Shown in pieces: positions 1 to 7,666 of a DNA stretch of 64,000 nucleotides. Origin of the DNA: CAILZL01 sp050181835. GTDB taxonomy: Bacteria; Pseudomonadota; Gammaproteobacteria; Steroidobacterales; Steroidobacteraceae. The notes beneath the pieces were generated by a model. The model worked only from the letters and a program-made list of their open reading frames with translations, did not search any database and had not been told where the DNA came from. The translations under genes and the position numbers were made by a program. The stretch lies in NCBI GenBank assembly GCA_050181835.1, contig JBFXCU010000005.1, positions 59,231-123,230 of the forward strand. Reading direction: 5' to 3'. Each line of letters begins with the position of its first letter. The stretch's first letter is position 1.

Positions 1-356
1 CGTCAGCGCTGCTCAACTATGGATTCAGTTTTTATGAAACCAAGAACATCTACACAGCCAGACAGCCGCTGAAAACCACAACGGTACGTAAGGGCCAGCT
101 AGATAGCGTGCAAATTGGCCCAATGACAGCTGTGCAGGTGAGTGTACAGCGCGGTCGTGCCGATGCATTAGAGGCCCGCATTGAACTACCTAGTGTATTG
201 ATTGCACCATTGCAGCAAGACACGACCGTTGGTCAGCTAAAATTGACACTGGATGGTCAAGAACTGGCTAGCTATCCACTGTATCCATTGCAGGATGTGG
301 CTGCGGCTGGCTGGTTTGGTCGCACCATTGACAGCATTAAATTGTGGTTTGAATAA
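1..356 (+). CDS. D-alanyl-D-alanine carboxypeptidase, C-terminal part (partial)
   Basis: This is the 3' end of a gene that begins before the window. The reading frame starts at base 3 and stops with TAA at 354-356, giving about 117 residues. The text LNYGFSFYETKNIYTA followed by a beta-rich stretch and a final amphipathic segment (GRTIDSIKLWFE) matches the C-terminal domain of PBP5/PBP6-type low-molecular-weight penicillin-binding proteins. In that family these enzymes trim the terminal D-Ala of peptidoglycan pentapeptides in the periplasm, and the last helix anchors them to the outer face of the inner membrane. The catalytic SxxK, SxN and KTG motifs lie outside the window. A YbeD-like gene follows 10 bp downstream, as after dacA in E. 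coli. Which dac paralogue this is cannot be decided. Confidence 0.88.
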   Translation, partial: SALLNYGFSFYETKNIYTARQPLKTTTVRKGQLDSVQIGPMTAVQVSVQRGRADALEARIELPSVLIAPLQQDTTVGQLKLTLDGQELASYPLYPLQDVAAAGWFGRTIDSIKLWFE

Positions 357-366
357 GGATCGCTCA

Positions 367-630
367 ATGAGCGAGGAAACGTTATTTAAATTCCCCTGCG
401 ACTTCCCGCTAAAAGTCATGGGGCGCAATAACGATGACTTTCGCAGTATCGTGCTAGGCATTGTTAAAAAACATGCAGGGGATGTGACAGCAGATAAGAT
501 TGAGGAGCGCCCAAGTCGTGATGGTAACTACCTAGGTATCACCGTCACCGTCACCGCCACCAGCAAGGCACAGTTAGATGCTTTGTATATGGAGCTTACC
601 TCGTGTGAGCGGGTATTGCTGTCACTGTAG
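367..630 (+). CDS. ybeD: YbeD/DUF493 family protein
   Basis: Small protein of 87 residues with the DUF493 pattern: an N-terminal FKFPCDFPLKVMG strand, a middle KHAGDV segment and the closing YLGITVTVTATSK strand with an acidic-basic tail. The fold is ACT-like and has been proposed to bind lipoate or to regulate lipoate metabolism; this is not proven. ATG 367 is chosen because AAGGA at 356-360 precedes it and the upstream in-frame codons belong to the carboxypeptidase region. In E. coli the order is dacA-ybeD-lipB-lipA on one strand. Here the same four genes are adjacent, but lipBA point the other way. Its last 35 bases overlap the 3' end of lipB on the opposite strand. Confidence 0.88.
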   Translation: MSEETLFKFPCDFPLKVMGRNNDDFRSIVLGIVKKHAGDVTADKIEERPSRDGNYLGITVTVTATSKAQLDALYMELTSCERVLLSL

Positions 631-1276
631 ACGACCACTCAACAGGCGGTGGTAAGCGCAAGGATTCACACAACTTGGGGGCCATTGTCTGCGCCACTTG
701 TTGCACGCTACGTACCACTCCTAGCGCAGCCAAATCCACCACTTCCAATCCCTGGTAGCCACAGGGATTGATACGTTGAAATGGTTGTAGATCCATACCC
801 ACGTTAAATGCCAGACCGTGGTAAACGCAGCCGCGTCGGATTCGTAAGCCAACGCTGGCCAATTTTCTCCCCTCAACATAGACGCCAGGGGCACTGCGAC
901 TGGCTTCGGCCTTGATTCCCCAGTTGGCAACGGTATTTATAATGGCGGTTTCCAGTGCCATCACTAACTCGCGTACAGTCATCTGGTGACGCCGCAAATC
1001 CAGTAAGGGATACACCACTAATTGACCAGGGCCGTGATAAGTCACCTGCCCACCACGATCAATCTGCACTACTGGAATGTCACCCGCCGCCAGTACGTGT
1101 TCTGGTTTGCCATTCATCCCTAGTGTGAATACGGGTGAGTGTTCCAGAAACCAGATTTCATCGCGAACATGTTCGCCGCGCTCATCGGTAAAACGCTGCA
1201 TCGCACGCCAAGTTGGCTCGTAAGGCACCAAGCCGAGGTGTTTGAGCAAAGGTGACATGACAGGTGTGTCAGACAT
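596..1276 (-). CDS. lipB: Octanoyltransferase LipB
   Basis: LipB moves the octanoyl group from acyl carrier protein to the lipoyl domains of 2-oxoacid dehydrogenases and GcvH in the cytoplasm, the first step of de novo lipoylation. The translation (226 residues from the chosen ATG) carries the family block GGQVTYHGPGQLVVYPL at about 75-91, the conserved lysine in GRKLASVGLR at about 138, and the catalytic cysteine in INPCGYQGLEV at about 172. The same frame stays open upstream to a TTG at 1297, seven codons earlier. ATG 1276 is preferred because it is the first ATG, although no clear ribosome site precedes it; ATG 1258 is also possible. It follows lipA on the same strand by under 30 bp, so the two are probably co-transcribed. 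Its targets include the lipoyl domains encoded at 40-43 kb. Confidence 0.95.
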   Translation of the reverse strand: MSDTPVMSPLLKHLGLVPYEPTWRAMQRFTDERGEHVRDEIWFLEHSPVFTLGMNGKPEHVLAAGDIPVVQIDRGGQVTYHGPGQLVVYPLLDLRRHQMTVRELVMALETAIINTVANWGIKAEASRSAPGVYVEGRKLASVGLRIRRGCVYHGLAFNVGMDLQPFQRINPCGYQGLEVVDLAALGVVRSVQQVAQTMAPKLCESLRLPPPVEWSSTVTAIPAHTR

Positions 1277-1303
1277 GGATTGAACTGTACAGAGCAATGA
1301 GAC

Positions 1304-2338
1304 TCAACCAGTTAAACCTGCATTATTACGCTCCAACGCCCGCTCGGCTCGATAGCTGGATCGCACCAGCGGCCCCGACACGCACTCCAGAAAGCCTTTA
1401 GCCAGTGCCAGCTCGCGATACTGAGCAAACTGTTCTGGTGTCACCCAACGTTGGATTTCCAAATGATTGGTAGTAGGTCGCAGGTACTGCCCCAGAGTCA
1501 GTATGTCTACCTTGGCGCTACGCAGATCATCCATAGTCTGAGTAATTTCCGCATCGGTTTCACCCAAACCAAGCATGAGGCTACTCTTGGTCAAGACGGC
1601 AGGCCGGTGCTGCTTGGCGTGTGCCAGCACATCCAGTGTTTGCTGATAACCAGCGCGGGGGTCACGGACAGGATGGGTAAGCCGCTTTACCGTCTCCACA
1701 TTCTGTGCGAACACTTCCAGTCCACTATCTACTACGGTTTCCACATCCGCTAACACACCTTGGAAATCAGGTGTCAATGCTTCAACGGCAGTATCGGGAT
1801 TCAAGCGCTTTATCTCACGCACACAGGCAGCAAAGTGCGCCGCACCACCATCATCCAGATCATCACGATTAACTGAAGTCAGCACCACATATTTAAGCTT
1901 CATTAAGCGTACGGTATTTGCGCTATTGGCCGGTTCGTCTGCATCCAGCCAGCCCTTTGGATTGCCGGTATCAACTGCGCAGAAACGACAGGCGCGAGTA
2001 CATACCGCACCCATTAACATCAGAGTGGCGGTGCCAGCATTCCAACACTCACCTATATTCGGGCATTTTGCTTCTTCGCAGACGGTAGCCAGTCGATGTT
2101 CATGGACCGCTTCACGCACTGCCTTATAGCCGTTACCAGCAGACATGGCTGCGCGTAACCAGCGTGGCTTTTGCCCGGGCACGAATCTCCCCCCACTCAC
2201 ACTGGCCTTGATGCCATCTTTGATCGCAGAGTACCCTTGCGGGGTTTGATATTTCTCGCCACTTTTTAGTCCGGCCGAACGCGGGCTGACTTGGGATACG
2301 ATCTCTATGCCTTTAAAACTGCTCACAACTACTCGCAA
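1304..2338 (-). CDS. lipA: Lipoyl synthase LipA (radical SAM)
   Basis: LipA inserts two sulfur atoms into protein-bound octanoyl groups to make lipoyl cofactors. Both iron-sulfur sites are visible in the 344-residue translation: the auxiliary cluster cysteines in CEEAKCPNIGEC (about 87, 92, 98) and the radical SAM cysteines in CTRACRFC (about 113, 117, 120). The C-terminal RSSYRAE that donates a serine ligand to the auxiliary cluster is also present. The open frame begins at a TTG (2338), closed off upstream by an in-frame stop, and the first in-frame ATG falls inside the conserved domain. A non-ATG start is therefore required: TTG 2338 or GTG 2326. The N-terminal 50 residues are less conserved in the family. 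It is the first gene of a lipA-lipB pair. Confidence 0.95.
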   Translation of the reverse strand: MRVVVSSFKGIEIVSQVSPRSAGLKSGEKYQTPQGYSAIKDGIKASVSGGRFVPGQKPRWLRAAMSAGNGYKAVREAVHEHRLATVCEEAKCPNIGECWNAGTATLMLMGAVCTRACRFCAVDTGNPKGWLDADEPANSANTVRLMKLKYVVLTSVNRDDLDDGGAAHFAACVREIKRLNPDTAVEALTPDFQGVLADVETVVDSGLEVFAQNVETVKRLTHPVRDPRAGYQQTLDVLAHAKQHRPAVLTKSSLMLGLGETDAEITQTMDDLRSAKVDILTLGQYLRPTTNHLEIQRWVTPEQFAQYRELALAKGFLECVSGPLVRSSYRAERALERNNAGLTG

Positions 2339-2404
2339 TGACTAATTCTCAAGGTGAATATGGTAACGCTCACCTGACAGCATGTCATTCATACTCCGCA
2401 AAAA

Positions 2405-2438
2405 ACAATGCCTGATTGGCTAGCCAATCAGGCATTGT
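2405..2438 (-). terminator. Rho-independent terminator of the tonB-exb-TPR operon
   Basis: A perfect 34-bp palindrome (17-bp arms, centre between 2421 and 2422, inner core GGCTAGCC). Read on the minus strand it is followed directly by a run of five to six T residues (complement of bases 2399-2405). It lies 22 bp beyond the stop of the TPR gene at 2461. The upstream gene on the other side, lipA, is also on the minus strand and starts 67 bp further on, so the terminator separates the two transcription units. Confidence 0.85.
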
Positions 2439-2460
2439 CAAAACCCGTTTCGCAGTTTTT

Positions 2461-3804
2461 TTATCTATTAGAACTGGCATATAGCGCCCAAAGGTCGCTG
2501 ATACGCCCTAATGGACTTTTATTTGGCACTTTGCTGAAAGCGTTCCTGGCCTTATCAGCCTGATTACTACGCAAATAGGCAATACCTAGTGCAACTTGCG
2601 CTTCATCTGGTTTCTTCAAGCCACCTTTTTTGATGCCACGTTCCAGTGCTTCAATGGCCTGCGAATATTGACCGTAGCCCATATAGACTTCGCCCAAGAT
2701 GGCATCGTCGTGGCCAGTTGAGGATTCACGTGCTTTCTTGTCCAGCGCAGCCAAACTGGCCTTATCAGTCTCCGCGTCTTTAGCGATGACAGCCTTCAAT
2801 CGTTCCTCTCTATCCTTACCCGGACCTGTACCTAGTATGCCTTTGGAAAAACCAAGCTCTAATGCGCTCAGCCCTTCACCAGGATAACCAAAATTCTTCG
2901 CCAGCTGAGCCAAGTCGATGAATTCATCAGGAGTTTTCATCGTACCCACGGACAACATCAATCGATCCAATTGAAAACGTAATGGGTCAGGCATCTGTTC
3001 CTGTTTCAAACCCGCCAATAATGCCTCCCAGTAAGCTGGGCTGGGATAGTAACGCACCAGCTTCTCTACAACATCCAAGGTACGCTCACCCAGCCCTGAA
3101 CGGCCCTCTCCACGTCGGTGGCCATCTCCACCATCTCCACCATCTCCACCACCCTTACGATCCGGACGAGCGTTATCCCTGTCTTGATCTAACTTATAGC
3201 CAATACCGTACATCAGTTTCAACCAGTCTTCCTTCGGACGACCACCAGCACGCTCGGTAGATCTGACCAGATCAGAAAGCGTATCCATTGCTGGTCGTAG
3301 CTGACCCGATTGATATTGTAGTTGACCCAGAATTGCTGTCATGTCGGCATCACCAGGATGCGATTTCAACCAGCGCTGCAAATACTCCATTGCTTTGCCA
3401 TTGTTTTTGACCTGCATGTACATCTGAGCTATCTGCTTGGTGTACTGGTCGGTTTGAGCTGCCGACAGAAAACCGCTATCCAGCATCTTTTCGTAAACTT
3501 CGGCAGCTTGGCCATATTTTTTCTGGCTTACATATACCCACGCATACATTTCATTGATCTTGAATTGATCAAATGCGGTCTTTTCCGCAAAAGCATCAGC
3601 TTCGCGAAGCTTTACCAGCGCTTGATCCCACTGCTTGTTTTGACCAGCCTCTTGCGCCTCGGTCAATGGTTTACCAAGCTTGGTACTAACCTTACCTTCA
3701 TCTGCTGCCCACACCGAGGACGTTGGCAATAACGCCGTTGCCGTCATTAAAGCCAGATTCAGACTCAACAAAGTCAGGATTGCACGAATATTCTTCATGT
3801 TCAT
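2461..3804 (-). CDS. Periplasmic TPR protein of the TonB-ExbBD locus
   Basis: Protein of about 447 residues. It has an N-terminal signal peptide (basic start, hydrophobic stretch to about residue 34, ending SSVWA) and then helix-turn-helix repeats typical of tetratricopeptides. Examples are the blocks around KYGQAAEVYEKMLD, NGKAMEYLQRWLKSHPGDAD and YSQAIEALERGIKKGG. TPR proteins encoded with tonB-exbB-exbD sets are known in several gammaproteobacteria and are thought to help couple the inner-membrane motor to outer-membrane transport; the exact role here is inferred. A glycine/aspartate-rich insertion near residue 220 is coded by a 9-bp tandem repeat. Starts at GTG 3807, ATG 3804 and ATG 3798 are all possible; 3804 is chosen as the first ATG. 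It is the last gene of the operon. Confidence 0.85.
   Translation of the reverse strand: MNMKNIRAILTLLSLNLALMTATALLPTSSVWAADEGKVSTKLGKPLTEAQEAGQNKQWDQALVKLREADAFAEKTAFDQFKINEMYAWVYVSQKKYGQAAEVYEKMLDSGFLSAAQTDQYTKQIAQMYMQVKNNGKAMEYLQRWLKSHPGDADMTAILGQLQYQSGQLRPAMDTLSDLVRSTERAGGRPKEDWLKLMYGIGYKLDQDRDNARPDRKGGGDGGDGGDGHRRGEGRSGLGERTLDVVEKLVRYYPSPAYWEALLAGLKQEQMPDPLRFQLDRLMLSVGTMKTPDEFIDLAQLAKNFGYPGEGLSALELGFSKGILGTGPGKDREERLKAVIAKDAETDKASLAALDKKARESSTGHDDAILGEVYMGYGQYSQAIEALERGIKKGGLKKPDEAQVALGIAYLRSNQADKARNAFSKVPNKSPLGRISDLWALYASSNR
3123..3149. repeat. Three tandem copies of a 9-bp unit inside the TPR gene
   Basis: CATCTCCAC is repeated three times without interruption on the plus strand. On the coding (minus) strand the unit encodes Gly-Asp-Gly in phase, giving the run GGGDGGDGGDGHRR. 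The length is a multiple of three, so copy-number change would not break the frame. It falls between two TPR blocks, in a probable flexible linker. Confidence 0.85.
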
Positions 3805-3896
3805 CACTCAAGGGATATGGAGCCTAATGAATAATTCCAAGGCTCAAAAAAAACAGAAAAGAACAGCAGCTTTTTGACTCCTGTCCTTCAATTAGT

Positions 3897-4316
3897 TCAC
3901 ATGTATTGTTCCATGCCTACTACGCCCAATTTGTCCATTCGGCCACGCTGTGCGGCGGCCAGAATGCGGGCAACCGCGTCGTACTTGGACCATTTATCTG
4001 GTCGGACATGCAGCTCCGGCTGAGGATTTTTGAGATGTTCAATGGCAAACAACTGTTCAATCCGATCCAGTGACATCTGCTCACCATTCCAATAATAAGT
4101 GCCGTCAAAATCAATAACCAGATCAATGACTTCAGGCGGTTCCGATTGAATTTGGTTAGGGTTATTTTGCGGCATATCCATCTCGGTGGAATGCTTGGTC
4201 GGCGGAATAGTAATGATGAACATCACCAATAACACCAGCATGACGTCAATCAAGGGCGTTGTGTTCACATCCATCATGGGTTCATCGCTACCCGATGAGC
4301 CTACATTCATACTCAT
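3897..4316 (-). CDS. exbD: Biopolymer transport protein ExbD (second copy)
   Basis: 139 residues: a short cytoplasmic N-terminus, one membrane helix (about residues 22-40) within DVNTTPLIDVMLVLLVMFIITIP, and a periplasmic domain of about 95 residues. The membrane aspartate essential for proton flow in the ExbD/TolR family is present in the PLIDVMLVLL motif. ExbD forms the proton channel with ExbB and energises TonB. It lies 57 bp downstream of another exbD and is only moderately similar to it outside the helix. In Xanthomonas campestris a second exbD (exbD2) is encoded at the same place and has a role separate from iron uptake; by position this may be its counterpart. Confidence 0.93.
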   Translation of the reverse strand: MSMNVGSSGSDEPMMDVNTTPLIDVMLVLLVMFIITIPPTKHSTEMDMPQNNPNQIQSEPPEVIDLVIDFDGTYYWNGEQMSLDRIEQLFAIEHLKNPQPELHVRPDKWSKYDAVARILAAAQRGRMDKLGVVGMEQYM

Positions 4317-4373
4317 TAAACTAGTCTCCGCACATACATAGTTTTTTTCATGGACTAACTTCCTGTTATCAAG

Positions 4374-4817
4374 CTAGGCCGCATCATCGGGGGAGCTCGC
4401 GCCAACCGACTTAGGCTGCGAGATAAAGCCCACATTCACAATACCGGCACGTTGACACATTACCATCGCTTTGCCGATGAATTCGAAGCGCACATTTCGG
4501 TCACCTTGAATATTGACTTCCGGCTGCGGAACCTTGATCGCTTCAACTTTCAATCGCTCCAGCAATTCCTCTGGAGTGATAGGACGAACATTCCAATAGA
4601 GTTGGCCACCCTCATCTACAGCAATGGTAACGTCGTCTGGCTTGGGCTGGGACGCCTGATTCACCACATCCGGGAGATCCAACTTCACGGTCTGAGTGAT
4701 AACGGGAATGGTGATCAGAAAAATAATCAACAACACCAGCATCACATCTACCAGAGGGGTAGTGTTGATGTTGGACATCGCTTCATCTTCACCGCCGCCA
4801 CCTACATTCATGCCCAT
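4374..4817 (-). CDS. exbD: Biopolymer transport protein ExbD (first copy)
   Basis: 147 residues with the same plan as its neighbour: glycine- and acid-rich start, NINTTPLVDVMLVLLIIF membrane helix with the conserved aspartate, and a periplasmic domain containing the conserved INIQGDRNVRFE-like segment (here VNIQGDRNVRFEFIGKAM). It directly follows exbB with a 41-bp gap, so it is the likely partner of ExbB in the proton-driven motor. The alanine/serine-rich C-terminus (VGASSPDDAA) is unlike the second copy, which ends in a hydrophobic tail. Confidence 0.94.
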   Translation of the reverse strand: MGMNVGGGGEDEAMSNINTTPLVDVMLVLLIIFLITIPVITQTVKLDLPDVVNQASQPKPDDVTIAVDEGGQLYWNVRPITPEELLERLKVEAIKVPQPEVNIQGDRNVRFEFIGKAMVMCQRAGIVNVGFISQPKSVGASSPDDAA

Positions 4818-4858
4818 GGTCCATCCCCCCGGGTTAACCGTTAAAAATCAGACCAAAA

Positions 4859-5581
4859 CTATTTGGCACGCGGAGCACTAGATGCAGTACCGCCAGAATG
4901 AACGCGAGCACCACTCACCAACATCGCATGCAAATCGCCAGTAAAATGCTTTACTTGCTCCATCAGTCTCTTATTGGTACCCAGCAGTACGTTGTAGCCC
5001 ATCACAGCGGGCACTGCCACTGCCAGACCGATCGCGGTCATGATCAAGGCTTCACCCACCGGACCGGCCACTTTGCTGATGCTGGCATCGCCCGAAGTAC
5101 CGATAGTGGTCAGCGCATTCAAGATACCCCACACAGTACCGAACAGACCGACGAACGGAGCCGTTGAACCTACCGTCGCCAAAAATGACAATCCCTTGGC
5201 CAAGCTACTGTTTAGCTGCTCTTGTGAGCGCTGCAGTGACATGGTCACCCATTCAGTCAAAGGAATTTGATCAGTTAGCTTACCATCGTGATGTTCGGTA
5301 GCGCGCAAACCACTTTCAGCGATCATTTTGAACGCATGATCTTTGCCTTTCAGATTGTTAGCACCTTCCTGTAAGGACTTTGCAGCCCAGAAGCTCTTCT
5401 GCACGTCCTTCTGCTGCTTAGCCAATTTACGTTGATCCAGCCACTTCATGAACATGATGAACCAAGAACCGGCTGACATAAGCATCAAAATGACGAACAC
5501 GGTCATCGTGACCGGACCGCCGGTTTTCAGCATGGCCATCAAACCATACGGATTTTCAACTAAGACTTGATTAGGTTCCAT
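4859..5581 (-). CDS. exbB: Biopolymer transport protein ExbB
   Basis: 240 residues of the MotA/TolQ/ExbB family. Three membrane segments can be seen: about 22-42 (TVFVILMLMSAGSWFIMF), about 130-155 (the family hallmark GLSFLATVGSTAPFVGLFGTV) and about 172-198 (EALIMTAIGLAVAVPAVMGY). A cytoplasmic loop of roughly 85 residues separates helices one and two, as usual. ExbB pentamers surround ExbD dimers in the inner membrane and turn proton motive force into TonB movement. It lies 79 bp after tonB and 41 bp before the first exbD on the same strand. The downstream user in this window could be the TonB-dependent receptor at 37.4-39.6 kb. Confidence 0.96.
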   Translation of the reverse strand: MEPNQVLVENPYGLMAMLKTGGPVTMTVFVILMLMSAGSWFIMFMKWLDQRKLAKQQKDVQKSFWAAKSLQEGANNLKGKDHAFKMIAESGLRATEHHDGKLTDQIPLTEWVTMSLQRSQEQLNSSLAKGLSFLATVGSTAPFVGLFGTVWGILNALTTIGTSGDASISKVAGPVGEALIMTAIGLAVAVPAVMGYNVLLGTNKRLMEQVKHFTGDLHAMLVSGARVHSGGTASSAPRAK

Positions 5582-5660
5582 GGAACTTCTACCCCTGACA
5601 ACTTAAGTGTAAAAACTATAAAAACAACCGAACCAGATTTAAGCCTTCATCCAGACGAGG

Positions 5661-6299
5661 CTAACGCGTCTGCTTGAAGGTAACCCTAAATTTATACCAC
5701 ATTGCCGCAGGCTTACCTTCGGTAGTACCCGGATCAAATCGTATACCTTCATTTGCATACTTGACAGCAGCTTCATCCAAACGAGTAAAGCCGCTGGAAG
5801 TATCAACTGTCGTTTGTGTACATCGTCCATTGAGATCCACGTAGCACTGGATAATCACAGACCCTGTTTCATTATCACGATTTGCTGCGGCTGGATAATA
5901 CTCATCAGGAGAACGCGCCCTTCTCGACACCTTAGGACTGGTGCCTGGAATAACGGGTTTTGGTGGGGGAGCCATGACTGGCGGCGCCACCACAGGTGGC
6001 TTCACGTTAGTCACAGTTTGAATAGCATTGGTCTGCGCCTGTACCTGCACCATCACCTCCGGTGGCGGAATAAAAGGCGGCGGTGGCGCGATGTCTGGTG
6101 GTGGTGGTGGCGGTGGCGTGTCATCAGGCGGCTTGACATCTTCGATCATTTTGGTTTCTACCGGCCCCGTAACCATCTCCACAATGGATTTAGATAGGCC
6201 GCTTTCCACTATCCATAGACCAACTGCGTGTATCGCGATCACGATGATTAAAATCGTGCCGCGTTTGGATTCAGATTCTGCTGCTGCCGTTAAGGCCAT
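5661..6299 (-). CDS. tonB: Energy transducer TonB
   Basis: 212 residues: an N-terminal membrane anchor (about 13-33, TILIIVIAIHAVGLWIVES), a proline-rich spacer starting near residue 57 (runs of seven and four prolines plus several PP pairs), and a C-terminal domain with the TonB pattern SRRARSPDEYYPAAANR followed by GSVIIQCYVDLNGRC and the SGFTRLDEAAVKYA helix. TonB reaches across the periplasm to contact the TonB box of outer-membrane receptors. Two cysteines in the C-terminal domain (IQCYVDLNGRC) could form a disulfide. The gene opens the tonB-exbB-exbD-exbD-TPR operon. No Fur-box-like sequence was recognised upstream. Confidence 0.95.
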   Translation of the reverse strand: MALTAAAESESKRGTILIIVIAIHAVGLWIVESGLSKSIVEMVTGPVETKMIEDVKPPDDTPPPPPPPDIAPPPPFIPPPEVMVQVQAQTNAIQTVTNVKPPVVAPPVMAPPPKPVIPGTSPKVSRRARSPDEYYPAAANRDNETGSVIIQCYVDLNGRCTQTTVDTSSGFTRLDEAAVKYANEGIRFDPGTTEGKPAAMWYKFRVTFKQTR

Positions 6300-6692
6300 G
6301 CGTCCCCGCCTGAGTTCGTTGTTCCGAGGTCTTAGCCCCGTACAAAGTTTACAAAACCATTCCTAACTACCTGACGACTGGTTAAATCCAGATCTGTCAA
6401 GTCGAAACACTGCACCAAAATTGACGCACCGAAGTGCGCCTGCTAGATGCCATCGTAGCCCCGCTAAAGTAGCCAGAATTTTCATTGCTGGCAAGACAAA
6501 ATTTGCGAAACATTTGTTTTTAAGCCCGCCAGCAATTCTACACACTTGTCGTCTCATTGGTAGGCTTGCTCTAAACGAGCACCGCTATTGATCATGTATA
6601 CCCCTATACCGGCGTAGTCAAAGAAAACTCCACTGACACCCAAACTTTAATCGGCATCGCAATTCCGTTACGCATATAAGGTTTAACCTACA
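6300..6692. other. Intergenic region upstream of tonB
   Basis: 393 bp between tonB (minus) and a doubtful small gene (plus). On the minus strand a TTGACA (complement of 6395-6400) is a possible -35 element for tonB, but no good -10 sits at the right distance. A 64-residue frame at 6363-6557 on the minus strand has no recognisable features. Nothing else is seen. Confidence 0.4.
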
Positions 6693-6986
6693 ATGAACGC
6701 ACCGCCCGTAGCGCCGCTGCATCAAGTCGAGCGTGTTAGCTGCTGCGGCAGACGTGCATATCATCCACCACAACGAACACTGATCATCACCGAAAGCAAC
6801 CCTGCCCCTTGGTGTCTCGCACGCTTGGATCGACTGTTCTCACGCGACCAGCTACAACGTCGCTATGTGCAGGATCATCTGCGCGACTGCACACAAACCA
6901 TTCGCGAATGGTTAAATATAATGACGTTGCCATTTATGTCGGCTGCGCTGATTGACAGCGTCCGCTGCCGACGCGATGTGTACTAA
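6693..6986 (+). CDS. Hypothetical protein, doubtful
   Basis: Open frame for 97 residues with an ATG start, rich in Arg, Cys and His (VSCCGRRAYHPPQR; RVRCRRDVY-like end). No family was recognised, and there is no signal peptide or convincing membrane helix. It sits in the gap between tonB and murU, both on the other strand, and its last four bases overlap the 3' end of murU. No ribosome site stands out before the ATG. It may be a lineage-specific small gene or a chance frame. Confidence 0.35.
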   Translation: MNAPPVAPLHQVERVSCCGRRAYHPPQRTLIITESNPAPWCLARLDRLFSRDQLQRRYVQDHLRDCTQTIREWLNIMTLPFMSAALIDSVRCRRDVY

Positions 6987-7666
6987 CGAGCACCAACCGA
7001 TAACTGCTGATCCAATAATCGCAAGCGCTCCGGCGTACCAATGTCGCACCACTGCCCCGTATACAGTTCGCCAGTGACATGACCGGCTTCGATGGCGCCG
7101 AACAACAACGGTGCTAATTTAAAAGCACCAGACTGACAGCCGACAAACAAACCGGGATGATAAAAACCCATACCAGAAAACGTATATCGTTGTGGCGCAG
7201 CGGCAATCAGCCTACCTCCCCGCAAACCGAAATCACCCTTGGGATGATGCGCAGGATTACTCACTAATACCAAGTGTGCCAATGTGTCGGCACACCATGC
7301 CGCAGGCAGCTCAGGCGCGGCAATGCGCCAGTCTGTCCACACATCTCCGTTTACTACTAAAAAGGGTTCGTTACCCAGCAGGGCTAACGCCTTAAAGATG
7401 CCGCCACCGGTTTCCAGTGCGGGCCAGCCTTCATGACTGTAAGCAATGCGCACGCCCCAGCGCGATCCATCACCCACATGGACAGGTATCTGCTCACCCA
7501 ACCACGCCGTATTGATCACGATATCGCGAAAGCCGGCCGCAGCAAGGTTTTCCAGATGATATTCAATCAATGCTTTACCACCAGCTCGTAACAAGGGCTT
7601 GGGATGCGCATCGGTTAATGGCTTCATGCGCTCACCACGGCCAGCAGCAAGAATCATGGCTTTCAA
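6983..7666 (-). CDS. murU: N-acetylmuramate alpha-1-phosphate uridylyltransferase MurU
   Basis: 227-residue nucleotidyltransferase. The signature MKAMILAAGRGERMKPLTD at the N-terminus binds the nucleotide; PKPLLRAGGKALIEYHLENL and the later VVNGDVWTDW metal-binding aspartate are typical of the sugar-nucleotide transferase fold. In Pseudomonas MurU makes UDP-MurNAc from MurNAc-alpha-1-phosphate in a cell-wall recycling route that bypasses fosfomycin-sensitive MurA. The start overlaps the stop of the upstream kinase gene by 4 bases (ATGA), which points to translational coupling. A glucose-1-phosphate transferase role is less likely given the adjacent amgK. Confidence 0.9.
   Translation of the reverse strand: MKAMILAAGRGERMKPLTDAHPKPLLRAGGKALIEYHLENLAAAGFRDIVINTAWLGEQIPVHVGDGSRWGVRIAYSHEGWPALETGGGIFKALALLGNEPFLVVNGDVWTDWRIAAPELPAAWCADTLAHLVLVSNPAHHPKGDFGLRGGRLIAAAPQRYTFSGMGFYHPGLFVGCQSGAFKLAPLLFGAIEAGHVTGELYTGQWCDIGTPERLRLLDQQLSVGAR

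Noticed and set aside
3123..3149. Tandem repeat considered as part of a CRISPR-like array
   Set aside because: The unit is 9 bp without spacers and lies inside a coding gene.
5814..6197. Open frame of 127 residues opposite tonB, rich in Trp, Arg and His
   Set aside because: It is the antisense reading of the tonB proline and glycine codons; composition is abnormal and there is no independent start signal.
6300..6420. Fur box upstream of tonB
   Set aside because: No stretch resembling the GATAATGATAATCATTATC consensus was found.
6363..6557. Open frame of 64 residues on the minus strand upstream of tonB
   Set aside because: No start signal, no recognisable features; treated as intergenic.
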